A DNA stretch of 64,000 nt from Nematostella vectensis (Eukaryota > Cnidaria > Anthozoa > Actiniaria > Edwardsiidae). This document shows positions 54,001 through 64,000 of this stretch, piece after piece; positions within the stretch are counted from its first letter, which is position 1, and every line of letters starts with the position of its first letter. Made by a program: the position numbers and the translations under genes. The notes beneath the pieces are model-generated. The model saw only the letters and a program-made list of their open reading frames with translations. It ran no database searches and was not told the DNA's origin. The stretch covers positions 3,968,001 through 4,032,000 of the forward strand of contig NC_064046.1 of the NCBI RefSeq assembly GCF_932526225.1, in the 5' to 3' direction.

Positions 54001-56481
54001 AAAATAAAATGTTTAAATGAAACTAAAGCCTCTCTGAAAAAATGAATTTTGTTTTTTTTTCTTAAGTGCTAAAGAAGTTGCCCTTTTGTTGCTGTTATTT
54101 TGCCGCTCAAAGGCTGAGCGCACGCTAGTTTACCACCCAAAAAGTCATGTGACCTCTTAGCGCAAGTCCCCTATTTGGAAGATTTCTAGCAAATAAACCG
54201 TTTAATTTCTATTAGATATACATTGTTATTACAATGACAAAAAAATGGTTGAGTGGCCTTAGTTAAAGCACCCCACTCAAACCCTAGCAACGAGCTAGGA
54301 AGTACGAACACGGACACGATTGTCGCTGCCGGGTAAGAATGTCGAAAAAAACACTCCTTTGTTTTTGTTTATTATTGAAAATTCAATGGTTTATTCGCAA
54401 GGAAACTTCAAAATAACATATTACGAATGCAATCTGATGCGTTATTGACTATATTTGATTATAATTATCTTGGTTACTCGCTTGAATTAGCCGATGGAAA
54501 TGGATGCTTTGTGTGACTCGGCATTGAGCGGGAGCATAAAATGGCGGCGTGGTTGGCCTTTTTTACTGATTGAATCCGCAGTGGTTATTCAACAGTGCAG
54601 GCGTGTACACAGGGGGTTCGCGTCCCCCCCCCCCCCTCCCCCCCTTGGCGGCCAAAAAGTTGATCGTTTCTTATTAAGGAAACTTCAAATACTATGCGTT
54701 TCCATATGATAGCTATGACTGCGCACCTCCCTTCAGCCAATCCTGGGTACGGGCCTGCAATGTTTGTCTTTGAGCTAATATTATTCGTCTTGATGGTTGT
54801 CCAGGTACGGCCAGGGCTAACTGCGCTGTCTACCATCCTTCTTGGCGCCAACACCGTGATCCAGGCAGCGCTACCTGACATCCTGGCCAAGACCCCAGAC
54901 AGCTTCTACGAGAACGCCATCAACGTCATGCAGGTATACCGACATTACCCGATATTAACGCCACACAGTTATACCGACATTACCCGATATTAACGCCACA
55001 CAGGTATACCGACATTAACGCCACACAGGTATACCGACATTACCCAATATTAACGTCATGCATGTATACCAACATAGCGACATAATACGACATCAGTATA
55101 TCATTATGCAGATCTGATATATGTTAAAGTTCTGCGATCGATTTATTTCAGACTAATGCCAAACTGGTGTACGAAGAGTTGTGCAGAATTCCGGGACTGA
55201 CTCCCATCATGCCTTGCGGTGCCATGTACATGATGGTAGGGCGCTTGTCCTTTCATAGCATCTTTTTAGATCAATCAGCAGCAATCCCACCAGCTTACTT
55301 CCGGTCAATGACGTAAACATTTCCGATGATTTTTAACGGACAACCCGAAAAATATTTCAAAACTGTAAAACCAGTATGTCTTTTGAAAGTTTCTTCGAGC
55401 ATGTGACTGATAGTTTAGGGCGGATGGCCTGTTGGATAGTGCAGATTCTAATAGATTCTTTTGACTTTTGGTTGAGGTTTCTGTCTGCCCTCCGGAAGTA
55501 AACTGTTGCAATTGCGGCTTTAAATTATTGTGGTTCCGGTCGTGACGTCACTTCAGATGCCCAGTAAACGATGAACTTAGAAATCTAGTGTATAGAGAAT
55601 GATGTGATATTATTGCCTTTTTAACCCTACCCTACCGCTTCCATTACGTATATTGGAACTACTTTATGTAGTTAGGCATTCGTCTTCCCTTAATCTTATC
55701 TTGTCGTGCCTTGCAGGTTGGAATTGACATAAGTCAATTTCCAGACATTAAAGATGATGTGGACTTCACTGAGAAACTTGTGGCGGAGCAATCAGTGTTC
55801 TGTCTTCCTGCAAAGGTAGTCATTTCATTGTTTTGGACTATTTCCTCTTGGCTATCATTGCTTTGTTACCAAATTTCTGTAAAAAGGGGGGATTGAACTC
55901 TTTTGATTTTATGAAACAGCGTTTTCTCTACCCTTAACTTTAGGTATGTTTTAGAGCACCAATCTCTCCAGTTTATTCCGTCAGGCCGACGAAAACCTCA
56001 ACAAACACGATACAAAAGAACCTGCGCTATTTAACAGGCCATCCGCTCTTAATTATCATCAGTCACTTCCTTGAAGAAACCTCCAATAGACGCCCTGCTT
56101 TTACAGTCTTGAAATATTTTTCTCGTTTACCGTCAAAAAATTATCAAAGATTGTTACGTAATCGACCGTGATTTCTCAAACCCTTATAATTTTGAATGTT
56201 TTTATTCCGAACCGTTGTGTATGTTTAACACAATGTTTACACTATCATAACCATTATATGTATTTTGATAGAGTGTTTCTACTATAAAAAAATCGATTTA
56301 TGTATATTTTATTTCTCAGTGTTTCCACTATCCCAACTATTTCCGTATCGTTTTGACTACACCTGAGCCGATGACGAAGGAGGCGTGTATTCGGATTGCC
56401 GACTTCTGTGCGACACATCGCGACTCCGCGGAGAATGGCTTGTCGAACGGTCACTCGCAGAAAAGGTCGACCTCCGTTTAA
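51033..56481 (+). CDS. TAT: Tyrosine aminotransferase, complete, 9 coding exons, 433 aa
   Basis: Exons: 51033-51515, 51997-52135, 52594-52646, 52870-52952, 53601-53670, 54805-54933, 55152-55235, 55717-55815, 56320-56481. All phases join; total 1302 nt. This PLP-dependent fold-type I aminotransferase converts tyrosine and 2-oxoglutarate to 4-hydroxyphenylpyruvate and glutamate, the first step of tyrosine breakdown in the cytosol. Evidence: [16 protein letters not shown] at the N-terminus, [11 protein letters not shown] (PLP phosphate region), [24 protein letters not shown] (Asp/Tyr that bind the PLP ring), the lysine of GAVSKR that forms the Schiff base (exon 4/5 junction), PGWRVGWV, and [10 protein letters not shown] with the substrate-binding Arg in the last exon. 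Ends TSV-TAA. Length is close to vertebrate TAT. Introns carry two CAGGCGCGTACCC MITEs (51660-51817, 54598-54757), a hairpin (52973-53121) and a repeat copying the exon 6 donor. Confidence 0.95.
51660..51817. mobile_element. MITE, CAGGCGCGTACCCAGG family, copy 2
   Basis: CAGGTGCATACCCAGGATTG to GCGATGTGCCTG, with the conserved interior GCCAAGGGGG. Lies in intron 1 of the aminotransferase gene. Confidence 0.8.
52973..53121. mobile_element. Hairpin element in aminotransferase intron 4
   Basis: CACCTTCCCCATATCTTCCC with ACAACT pairs with AGTTGTGGGAAGATGGGGGG. Inner arms GAAAACGAGG/CCTCGTTTTC also pair. Foldback MITE, non-coding. Confidence 0.7.
54598..54757. mobile_element. MITE, CAGGCGCGTACCCAGG family, copy 3 (inverted)
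   Basis: Reverse orientation relative to 24531: starts CAGGCGTGTACACAGG and ends AATCCTGGGTACGGGCCTG. Contains C-runs. It ends 47 bp before aminotransferase exon 6. Confidence 0.8.
54922..55070 (+). repeat. Tandem repeat that duplicates the exon 6 splice donor
   Basis: The exon 6 end, AACGTCATGCAG/GTATACC, is followed by copies reading AACGCCACACAGTTATACC, AACGCCACACAGGTATACC (twice) and AACGTCATGCATGTATACC, with periods of about 26-38 bp. Several copies keep CAG/GTATAC, so they are potential decoy 5' splice sites. Confidence 0.85.
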
Positions 56482-57380
56482 TCAAAACCAACCATCGGGT
56501 ACTCGGTATACAAGCATGGAGGGTTCCGATTTGTCGGGGGTGAAAACATTAGGATAAATATTCAGGGGTTTACCAAAAGGGAGTTAAGTTTTTATAACGA
56601 AGTTGAGTAATATTTTAATCCTGGGTATTTATTTACTTTTTTAAGTTAAGATATTTTGGATGCATCGTACTCCCCCACCCTACCCCCCTTCAAGTATTCT
56701 CTCCCCCACACCCCCCCCCCCGAATCATGAGACTCCTTTCTATTTGAACGTCAGTTTTAGCCATACGAATTTAATGTGGGGCCAGGGATTACACGACCGA
56801 GTGTGCGCACATTAGGTCTAATTTATTTAAGGCTTAGAGACGGACCTTTTGATATTTGACGGGGGGAGCATTTTTTTTTTTTTTTTTTTTTGCTCGAATT
56901 TTTTTGTCAGGGCAGTTTTGCTGTTTGATTTTTTCCCGAAGTATATTATTTTTGTCTGCCAGTCTTTGCTTTCCCGCCTTTTTAAGGGCCTGCGCCTTGC
57001 TCGAATTTTTTTTTCGTTGAATCAGCTCCTCCCCCCCCCCTCCCTCCCCGTAATATACCAAATGGTTGGTCCCTAAGGGTGTGGTCATAGGTAAGGTGCA
57101 CTAGAACTAGTGCTCTTACTTATATAAAGCGAAATTTTGTTTTACATCGTGAGAAGGGGGAAGTTTCAAATGCAATTTTCCTGACATAAGCATGTATCGC
57201 TATGCTATAAGCAATGGCGGTTTTCTTAACGTGTTTGAATTAAACGCATGAAATGCGGTGTTTTAAAAATGGTTAAAATAAAATATTTACGCATGAGCGT
57301 ACTTTGTTTTAAAAGTGTGTTATCCAATATTTCATAATCTGCTTGCAGGCTTTTAACCCGGTGTTTTTGTTTTTTTTTTG
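56482..57380. other. Aminotransferase 3' region and gene-free spacer
   Basis: Should hold the 3' UTR of the aminotransferase. No canonical AATAAA is obvious near the stop. Contains T- and C-homopolymers (56869-56892, 57028-57037). No other gene seen. Confidence 0.4.
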
Positions 57381-57470
57381 CTAGGCGCCGAGTTGTGGCC
57401 GCCAATATTGTTTTTTTTTTTTTTTTATGCGTGCCGAGTAGAACAAATCAAGATGGCGCCTAGCGAAAGC
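57381..57470. repeat. Short inverted repeat, GCTAGGCGCC arms
   Basis: GCTAGGCGCCGAGTTGTGGC and GATGGCGCCTAGC face each other around a T-run. Probable foldback element. Confidence 0.5.
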
Positions 57471-58286
57471 AAGCGGTTGTAAACATAGCGAAAACCCAAT
57501 TCCCATAATTTCCCTCAAAGACAGAGAAGGTCGGCTCTCATGTCAGGTTGTCTCACTCATGATTTCGACTGGATGCAACAGTCTGCATTATATCGGTCAT
57601 TTGATGTCATTTTATTTGGGGGCGAGCGCGCGGAAAACCTGCAAAGTAAGCGCGAATTCCAGCAAGTTGACGTGGAAATTCACGACGTACACAGTTCTGG
57701 GATGATAAAAAAGCGATTGCTATACTGCGTGGGGTAGGATGATAAAAAAGCGATTGCTATACTGCGTGGGGTAGTCCGCATCTATACTAAGGGGGGGGGG
57801 GGGGGGGGGGGGAGAGACGGCACGAATTAGCGGATGATATAGCTTTATTGTTTCAAAATTGCTGATAACAGACCATCAAGAATTGTATTTTTTCATTTTG
57901 TTATTACGATCCACTTTTCATCTCGCCTTTAATAGCAGTAAATGTTTTTTGTGAGGTGCGAGTCGCGTTCCCATTGCAGAACATCAGAAAGTTCGTCCGT
58001 CCCAGAATGCTTTGCGCACCTCGTCAGTCTTCATGACTTGGTATACGAGTCTGATTTTTAAAACACAATTGATAAAAGATAAAAGCGCTTTAAGCATCGT
58101 AATTTTTATACAAACAGCTAAGAATACTGCAAAGATAGAAATTAACAATACCCTACGGAACCCGAGGCTGGGACCTTTCTCTTTTGCTAACGGTTAGCAT
58201 ATATGATATGGACCTCGGTTTCGCTTCGTTCCTTGTCGGAAATCGAGTCCCTGGTTTCCAGGGTACGGGGAAAAAATACCCGACCT
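57471..58286. other. Gene-free spacer with G22 run
   Basis: Contains a direct duplication of GATGATAAAAAAGCGATTGC (about 57703 and 57740) and a long G-run from 57791. A 65-codon ORF at 57540-57737 has no recognisable features, so no gene is called. Confidence 0.5.
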
Positions 58287-58347
58287 CGTACCCAGGCCCT
58301 CTTCTTTTTCAATAATAACAGGAAAGGGAAAGGGCCTGGGAACGAGT
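58287..58347. repeat. Foldback element, CTCGTACCCAGGCCCT arms
   Basis: CTCGTACCCAGGCCCTCTTC pairs with AGGGCCTGGGAACGAG. Related in sequence to the hairpin at 26283-26397. Confidence 0.65.
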
Positions 58348-60044
58348 TTGATAAACTACCGTGAAAACGAAAATCCCCGAGTTTTCATTAAAACACCTCA
58401 TAGAGATACCGGGTGCCATTTTTTAAGGCTGCCTGTAGCCATTTCGTCCGGAGTTGAAACGATTAACCGAGGCTTTTTGCTTGAATTCCATCATCATCAT
58501 GTCTGGATCTTCGTCTGCAGTTTGACTTCGGATAGCTATCTCGTCTTGACCGTGTCGTATTTTTCTCGTCTGTCGGTCGTGAGCGTTCGTGAGCATATTT
58601 GCTTTTTGGCTTGAATGACATTAGCATCATGATGGGTTCTTCTTGTGCCATTGTATTTCTGCCACACTTCTCTGACAAATAAAAAAAATACAGAAACATT
58701 CAAAGTTGTCCCTGTTATTGTAAGAATATTAACATAGCCAATAACATTTACTAATTTACCAATTCTTTACCGATGCATTCTCAGAGTGATAAAAAGAGTT
58801 TTAGATTTTTTTATGAATTTCAGGAAACAAAACTGGACGTCTCCTGAAACAAACTTCAACATTGCTATCTATGTTTACGTAAAACGTAAAACGAATTAAA
58901 AATTGTTAGGGAAAAAGGGATGTAGGTTTCTCAGGAAATTAAGGTGGATTTTTCTGTCTGTAGGCGTACAGGACTCGGCAAGATGCAAGAACTTAAACAT
59001 AAAATTCGAGATCTGTACCAAATTCAAACTGTTTTTTGTGTGTGTGTGTGTGTTTAATTCTCCAGCCTGCATACAGGCTCGCAAGAGATCTACCTTCGGC
59101 AGTTGATGACTTGACATCTGTGGGACGCTTTTCTCCAGCTTTTCTTTTAAAAACATTTATAAAAACAAATTTTGGCATTATTCTCCGCAGCTATCCTATT
59201 CACTTACTTTTACCCTTCGCCGCAGAACGAAGGTGCTTACATACTAAAGTGTTTTGATATAAAATGTATTTACAAACTTTTATAATAGAAACGGGTCTGT
59301 TTATTGGATCTTTCGTAATCACAGTCGTCAGTGTGACGTCAACCAAACTCAGGCCCAATCTCCTAGCCGCATGAATTGAGCGAAGGCAAGCTATACACGA
59401 TTTGAGGGGGGGGGGGGGAGGTTCTTAACGGAATTTATGACTTCTCTCCCCCTACTAAGGAAAGAAAAGGTTGGAGGCGCCATTTTCGGTAGCACTCAAA
59501 TACCGTCGAAATTCGAGAGTAAAAAACAACAAACAAAATATTTTTATCTCGCAGACCTATGCCAGGGTACACTTACATTCGATATGTGGCAACAAAACAT
59601 CCGAGCTACTATTTTCCCTTGCCGCTAGCCGTATTTTAAAACTTGAAAGTAGCCAGGATTAGCTATAAAATTGCCTTAAAACGTAGAACATGGCTTAATT
59701 TTATTGACAACATTTCACAAAAAACGCTTTACTCGTCCCCTCTCAGAACAGCCGAATTCCGAGCTACGAACAAGCAACCATTCCCTGGGCTACCTGTGGT
59801 AATTTCGCTAGTAACACCTTCCAAAATACAATTTTGACATCTAAGGTACAAAACTGTATTGTTCTGACCCTTAATTTGCCTAATAAATAATATTGATAGC
59901 AAAATGTTTGTCAATACCGAGTCTCATTTGATTGATTTCAAAGTCAGTTGATTTATCCGAAATTCTAATTGTTAATCATCACTTGACGTTGTTAATGACG
60001 ACTTGACGTCAGCATACTGGTGAATGTGAAGGCAAGCTTCAGCT
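58348..60044. other. Gene-free spacer
   Basis: Only short unrelated ORFs, a (TG)n microsatellite at 59036-59052, a G-run at 59405-59418 and a terminal fragment of the CCACAGGTAGCCC MITE family near 59784. Nothing further supported. Confidence 0.5.
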
Positions 60045-60113
60045 TAGCCTGCGTGCAGCCGGAAATAGTTCCAATATTAATGAATAATGGAGCTATTTCC
60101 GGCTGCACTCAGG
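60045..60113. repeat. Foldback element, AGCCTGCGTGCAGCCGGAAATAG arms
   Basis: GTGCAGCCGGAAATAGTTCC pairs with AGCTATTTCCGGCTGCACTC, flanked by TAGCCTG/CAGGCTAG. Compact 69-bp palindrome. Confidence 0.8.
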
Positions 60114-60179
60114 CTAGCTTCAGCTAGGCCACAGTTCATTTTCGTGAATAGATCAATACGCTATCGGCTTAGCCTCGTG

Positions 60180-60400
60180 AATTGCTCCCCAAGCTATCCG
60201 ACCCATCCTCGGGCAGGATTCCCCGATAGACTAGCTAGGTTTATATCCAGCTGTCCTCGTGACGGACTCGCCAAGCTATCGGTCAATCCTCGGGAAGGAT
60301 TCGCCGATAGACTAGCTAGGTTTATATCCAGCTGTCCTCGTGACGGACTCGCCAAGCTATCGGTCCATCCTCGTAAAGAATTCGCTTTAGCTAACCGTCA
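60180..60400. repeat. 81-bp tandem repeat, about 2.7 copies
   Basis: GATTCGCCGATAGACTAGCT, AGGTTTATATCCAGCTGTCC and TCGTGACGGACTCGCCAAGC recur with an 81-bp (27-codon) period, giving a periodic ORF (60087-60413) that is not considered a gene. Confidence 0.9.
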
Positions 60401-61513
60401 TCCACCAAAGTAGCCAAACATGAAACGCTCACGAATAAGTGGGGAGCGGGTCTGGAATTTGCGAAGACAGGGAAGTAACAAAAGAAAAACGAAAGAAAAG
60501 AAAAACTGGGGAAAAAGGCACGCAGAAAACAACACTCCAAAAGGCAACCCGGAAAAACGTAGAGACTTTATGCGTCCAGTCTGCACTACTCTTACAAAAA
60601 AATCTAATTGAAAAAACTTGTCTCAAGAATACTTGATAAAATCTATTTCATTTACACACCATTACATATAACTCCGGTGATAAGATACCTATACTATTCT
60701 ACAAATCTTCTAGGATAATGCGAGAGATTTGTGGTCCATTTTTGAGGGAACTTAATTATTATTTTTCATCATAAGTTTGGGGGTGTTTCTTTGGGAACAA
60801 TTCCGCCACATGCAGACAAAACTTCTTCGTTATTTCAACTTAAGTGCTCTCGCTACAGGAAGTTAATTTAAAAACACATTCATTATTATTCGAAGTTCGT
60901 TCTATCCATTAAAAAATCCGCACATGCGATACTTAGATATATTGCTGGAACGTTTTAAAAGTTTAAAAAATTAATTCTTTTTTGTTTAAGTTTCTTTCAA
61001 TGAAAATTTAGTATTTATTTTAGATTTTCGAAAAAAAAAAAGGATGATTAGTGCACTTGTGTTGACCACCCGTTTTCTCTGCTTGGGAGCTATTAAAGTT
61101 CCTAGAAGTTCTAGAAGTTTTATAGCCCCCAAGCAATCGCCGCTTTAACGGTCGACACAGCGATAACGTTACATGCTGAGGGAAATTTATTTTTATATAG
61201 AAGTCAAAGTGACTCAATGCTCTTAAGCAAGGCACCAACTAAGAATTAGCTATTAACAAATATAAAAATTTGTCAAGAATGCCAATAATTGAGGCCTTAC
61301 GTCTGATATTTTTAGAAAATTTTAAACTTAGTTATCACGCTTTCACGTATTGGACGCACAATGTAAACAAAACTACGAGTTATGTTTCTTAACGACACTA
61401 TTCAAGTCCTTTGTATTCTTCGCAAAAATGCGAAATAGCGCCCTAAGAAACCATTAATAATTAACCATTTGCAAAGATCAGTGATATCTGAAAAGTCGAC
61501 AGAACTCAAGGGG
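60401..61513. other. Gene-free AT-rich spacer
   Basis: Short lysine-rich ORFs from A-rich sequence, nothing that I can support as a gene. It would be the promoter side of the candidate secreted-peptide gene at 61514. Confidence 0.45.
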
Positions 61514-61754
61514 ATGGAATCTAGGATGGACTCCTTGTGTTGCTTTTACTTTGTTTTGACAGTTTTTGGTAAGTACAAAGAGAAATGCTCGTTGAAAGCA
61601 CTAATGATGCCAATCTTTAACGTGATGCCCACCGAAAAGGGGAGAAAGATTCCCTAAAAATAATAATAACTACTCATTTATTCATCTATAACATTGTACA
61701 GTTTCAGTTTTACTGGGGGATGTGAAATGCGATGCCGTTTGCTCCGATGGAGAG
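61514..61754 (+). CDS. Candidate first two exons of a secreted cysteine-containing peptide
   Basis: Exon 61514-61568 encodes MESRMDSLCCFYFVLTVF, a typical signal-peptide-like hydrophobic stretch, and ends at G/GTAAGTAC. Exon 61708-61754, after a TTTCAG acceptor, continues in phase with LLGDVKCDAVCSDGE and ends at a GTATGT donor. Signal sequence plus early cysteines suggests a secreted peptide or extracellular protein. Later exons are not found before the transposon at 62771, so they may be beyond the window or the model may be wrong. No family is assigned. Confidence 0.35.
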
Positions 61755-62770
61755 GTATGTCTATGGTAAAGACGTGTAGCTCATGTTTCATCAAACTTGA
61801 AGAAACATATATAAGTCTAGAAAGTTTGTTTTTATTTCTTCTGAAACAAATAACAAGCTCTTCGAAATCCTTAAACATCTATTATAAATTCTTCTAAAAT
61901 TCCGTCGAATTGTATGGTGTGTTTGCGAAACAAATTTATGCATTTTCCCTTAATTTTTTTTTTCACAATTTAGAAAGATACTTTGAAATCAGTTTTACTT
62001 AATAGCTTGTATCATTTTAAGACTTAAACTAGTCCTCGTTTAGCCGTTCTTAGTAAGAGCCTCAAAGAGATAAGTAAAAACATTTTTTGAAAGCACTTTA
62101 TCGGAAGAAAAAAAATATATGTGTTAATTTTTGGCAGAACTAAGAGAGACGACACATTTATAAAATTGATTTAGAAATAGTCAGATAGTCTGTGCACATA
62201 AGGTGCCAAACCTAATAAATGGCGATATTCTAGCGCAAGAAATTACCCTTTATTGCGTGTGTTTGCACTTTTAAAGTCTATTTCGTGCATTGTCATTCAA
62301 ATGAAGAAGCACTTTAGAATAGTTTTGGCGGCAAAATAAAACTAAAAAGTAGCTTATTGAGCGCCTGAGAATCAGCCAGATATAATTTCTCCGTCAGAAA
62401 GGGCAAACTGTGATGCATAGCTCTTCAGGATTCTAGAGGCTCGAATGTATATTTATGAGAGCGCCAAATATACACCTTTTAACAATTAGGCGCTCGCAAC
62501 ATTAAAGCCAGGTATCCCGGGGCCCACAGCGAGATCTAATAGAGTTTGCATTCGAGTGAAATTTAGTTCGACATAAATCCTGTTGAAAAAATATTCTGAC
62601 TTCATAACAGACTTCATAAGCAGTTTGACGACCTAACTATGGTATTTAGCCCTACTGCCGCTCAAATCCGCTGCAAATTAGCATTATTTTATGCAAACAA
62701 GATTTTCTACACTCGTCGTGTAAGAAGCTTGGGCTACCTGTGCTAAAAAAAAGTCGCGTCATTCAAATTA
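61755..62770. other. AT-rich spacer or intron
   Basis: No gene recognised. A terminal fragment of the CCACAGGTAGCCC MITE family (AGCTTGGGCTACCTGTG) lies near 62727. Confidence 0.4.
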
Positions 62771-63936
62771 CAGTCGAACCTCTATTAAGCGGTCACCCCC
62801 GGGACTTAGCTTAGTGACCGCTTAATAGAGGTTGACCGCTTTATAGAGGCTTCGCTATTTTTGCCCCTGAATTAGCGTAAATCGGGCTGTAATTATACGT
62901 AAGAACTTTTTATTATAATAAACAACAGTAACAATCATGTTAGCCCTAAGACGGGCCTGGTGCATTCAAATTTGACCCAGAAATGTTTGAAACCGCCTAG
63001 TCAGTTTGTTTTTACGGCCCTTGTGGCTTTGCCCAATTCTATGGGCATGAGCTACTTTCGCTGGCGTTATGTAAAGTAAATGAGTGCGTTAAGGTGATGT
63101 TACACGCGTCGTTTCCGTCGATATCCGTCATTAAGCGTTTGCGCGATTTTGGAAGTCGAATCAAAAACTCGCAGTGCGTTGCCGTACCCAAAAACTCACA
63201 AATCTGACCCAGTTGCATTCATTCGGGGATACCATAAATACATGACTGAGTGGGAACCAGCACTAGAAGATGTTTACAAACTTATGCGGGAACCAACTAA
63301 CATAAAGGATCCGAATTGTGTTGCAATCGTAAGAGAAAAAGCCGACAAAACGGTGATGGATGGAGACGGTCACCCGAATACTCTAGTTGACGATTACGAA
63401 GTTATGAGGCATATTTCCAAACTGATGTCAACGTGGGTTACCAAATATCTCAAGAGACCTACGAACTGTGAGAAAGTCGTAGTCAAAGGGAAGTGGGTGA
63501 ACAGAGGTGGTGGCTATGGACTCGAGATTCCTTGTGAATACATATTTGAAGGTGACAGTTTTTCTTCTAGCTGGCTAAAGCGGAAATTGGTAATCGAGGA
63601 ATTTGATGCGACTGATCCGCACAAGACCACACAAGTCTCACAAGACGATTAGCCATAGTAATTAGATTAGACAGTTAAAAATATGACGAAATATGACGTG
63701 CACTATCTGTTGTCATGCTGACAAATATTGATGATGACCGTTTAATAGAGGTGAAAAACAATGAAATCAACCAATTGGGACCCTCCTTTGGTGACCGCGT
63801 CCGCTTAATAGAGGTGACCGCTCAATAGAGGTCAAATTTACAGTAAACATAAGGGGGAAAATTTGGGACATTGGTAAATGACCGTTGAATAGAGGGTGAC
63901 CGCTCAATAGAGGGCCGCTTAATAGAGGTTCGACTG
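62771..63936 (+). mobile_element. Tigger/pogo-like DNA transposon, 1166 bp, TA duplication
   Basis: Starts CAGTCGAACCTCTATTAAGC and ends GCTTAATAGAGGTTCGACTG, perfect 20-bp inverted repeats flanked by TA on both sides (62769-62770 and 63937-63938). The sub-terminal regions repeat GACCGCTTAATAGAGG several times on both sides, as in Tc1/mariner pogo-group elements. No transposase is present; the only ORF is HIRAN-like (63149-63652), so the element is non-autonomous. Confidence 0.9.
63149..63652 (+). CDS. HIRAN-like ORF carried by the transposon (167 codons open)
   Basis: Open from 63149 to TAG 63650-63652 with no ATG before MTEWEP at 63242, so the start may be spliced or lost. The sequence DPVAFIRGYHKYMTEWEPAL, KLMREPTNIKDPNCVAIV and GGYGLEIPCEYIFEG follows the pattern of HIRAN domains (DNA-end or single-strand binding modules, as in HLTF). 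The GHVP-like segment that normally follows the EP-N--D--AV block is degenerate, and an insertion (DKTVMDGDGHPNTL) sits there. Probably a host-derived cargo ORF in a non-autonomous element; it could also be a decayed accessory protein. Confidence 0.5.
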   Translation: MEVESKTRSALPYPKTHKSDPVAFIRGYHKYMTEWEPALEDVYKLMREPTNIKDPNCVAIVREKADKTVMDGDGHPNTLVDDYEVMRHISKLMSTWVTKYLKRPTNCEKVVVKGKWVNRGGGYGLEIPCEYIFEGDSFSSSWLKRKLVIEEFDATDPHKTTQVSQDD

Positions 63937-64000
63937 TATATGGTAATGTCGGGGTTTTAATTTCGCGCTACATAAAGTACGAATATAAATAGCGTTTGAC

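Noticed and set aside
57540-57737. 65-codon ORF starting MSGCLTHDFDW with a possible GTAAGC donor inside
   Set aside because: Could be a first exon, but no partner exon or family could be found, so not called.
60087-60413. 108-codon ORF with internal 27-residue repeat
   Set aside because: Repeat period equals the 81-bp DNA repeat; no signal peptide or cysteine pattern.

Overview
This is a eukaryotic, animal-type window. It has spliced genes with GT-AG introns, AT-rich introns full of minisatellites and miniature inverted-repeat transposons (MITEs), a tRNA-derived SINE and a Tigger-like DNA transposon. Overall style suggests a cnidarian, probably an anthozoan (sea anemone or coral). That is an inference from gene and repeat style, not from a diagnostic marker.

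Layout: 1-6420 is a minisatellite array that continues off the left edge (49-bp units, then a diverged 52-bp class). 6756-23925 is the 3' part of a large plus-strand gene of unknown function, reconstructed here as 19 exons whose splice phases all agree (about 521 codons, stop at 23923-23925, polyadenylation signal at 23957). 24185-25498 (minus) is a damaged SABATH-type carboxyl methyltransferase gene. A matching last exon of the same family sits alone on the plus strand at 42519. 25500-29836 holds only repeats and transposon relics.

29837-41963 is the standout: a GC-rich 12.1-kb integrated Polinton-like/adintovirus-like DNA virus with about 265-bp terminal inverted repeats. It carries a zinc-finger protein, a fused family-B-polymerase-like/SF1-helicase gene, several small membrane proteins, a packaging ATPase, a double-jelly-roll-type major capsid protein, a coiled-coil/membrane protein, and further conserved proteins of the lineage. 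Several genes are broken by in-frame TGA codons or frameshifts, and one internal deletion removed two convergent 3' ends, so this copy is a fossil. No integrase or protease is visible.

42700-43577 is another inverted-repeat transposon. 43983-48320 (minus) is a complete six-exon cytochrome b5 gene (132 aa). Head to head with it, 51033-56481 (plus) is a complete nine-coding-exon tyrosine aminotransferase gene (433 aa). 56500-62770 is mostly intergenic, with hairpin elements, an 81-bp tandem repeat and a possible two-exon start of a secreted peptide gene. 62771-63936 is a Tigger/pogo-like transposon with TA target duplication carrying a HIRAN-like ORF.

The host genes have no obvious shared pathway: cytochrome b5 is an electron carrier and tyrosine aminotransferase starts tyrosine breakdown. 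Within the viral element the genes fall into a replication block (left, plus strand), a small-protein and packaging/capsid block (middle, minus strand) and a block of other conserved, presumably virion-associated genes (right).
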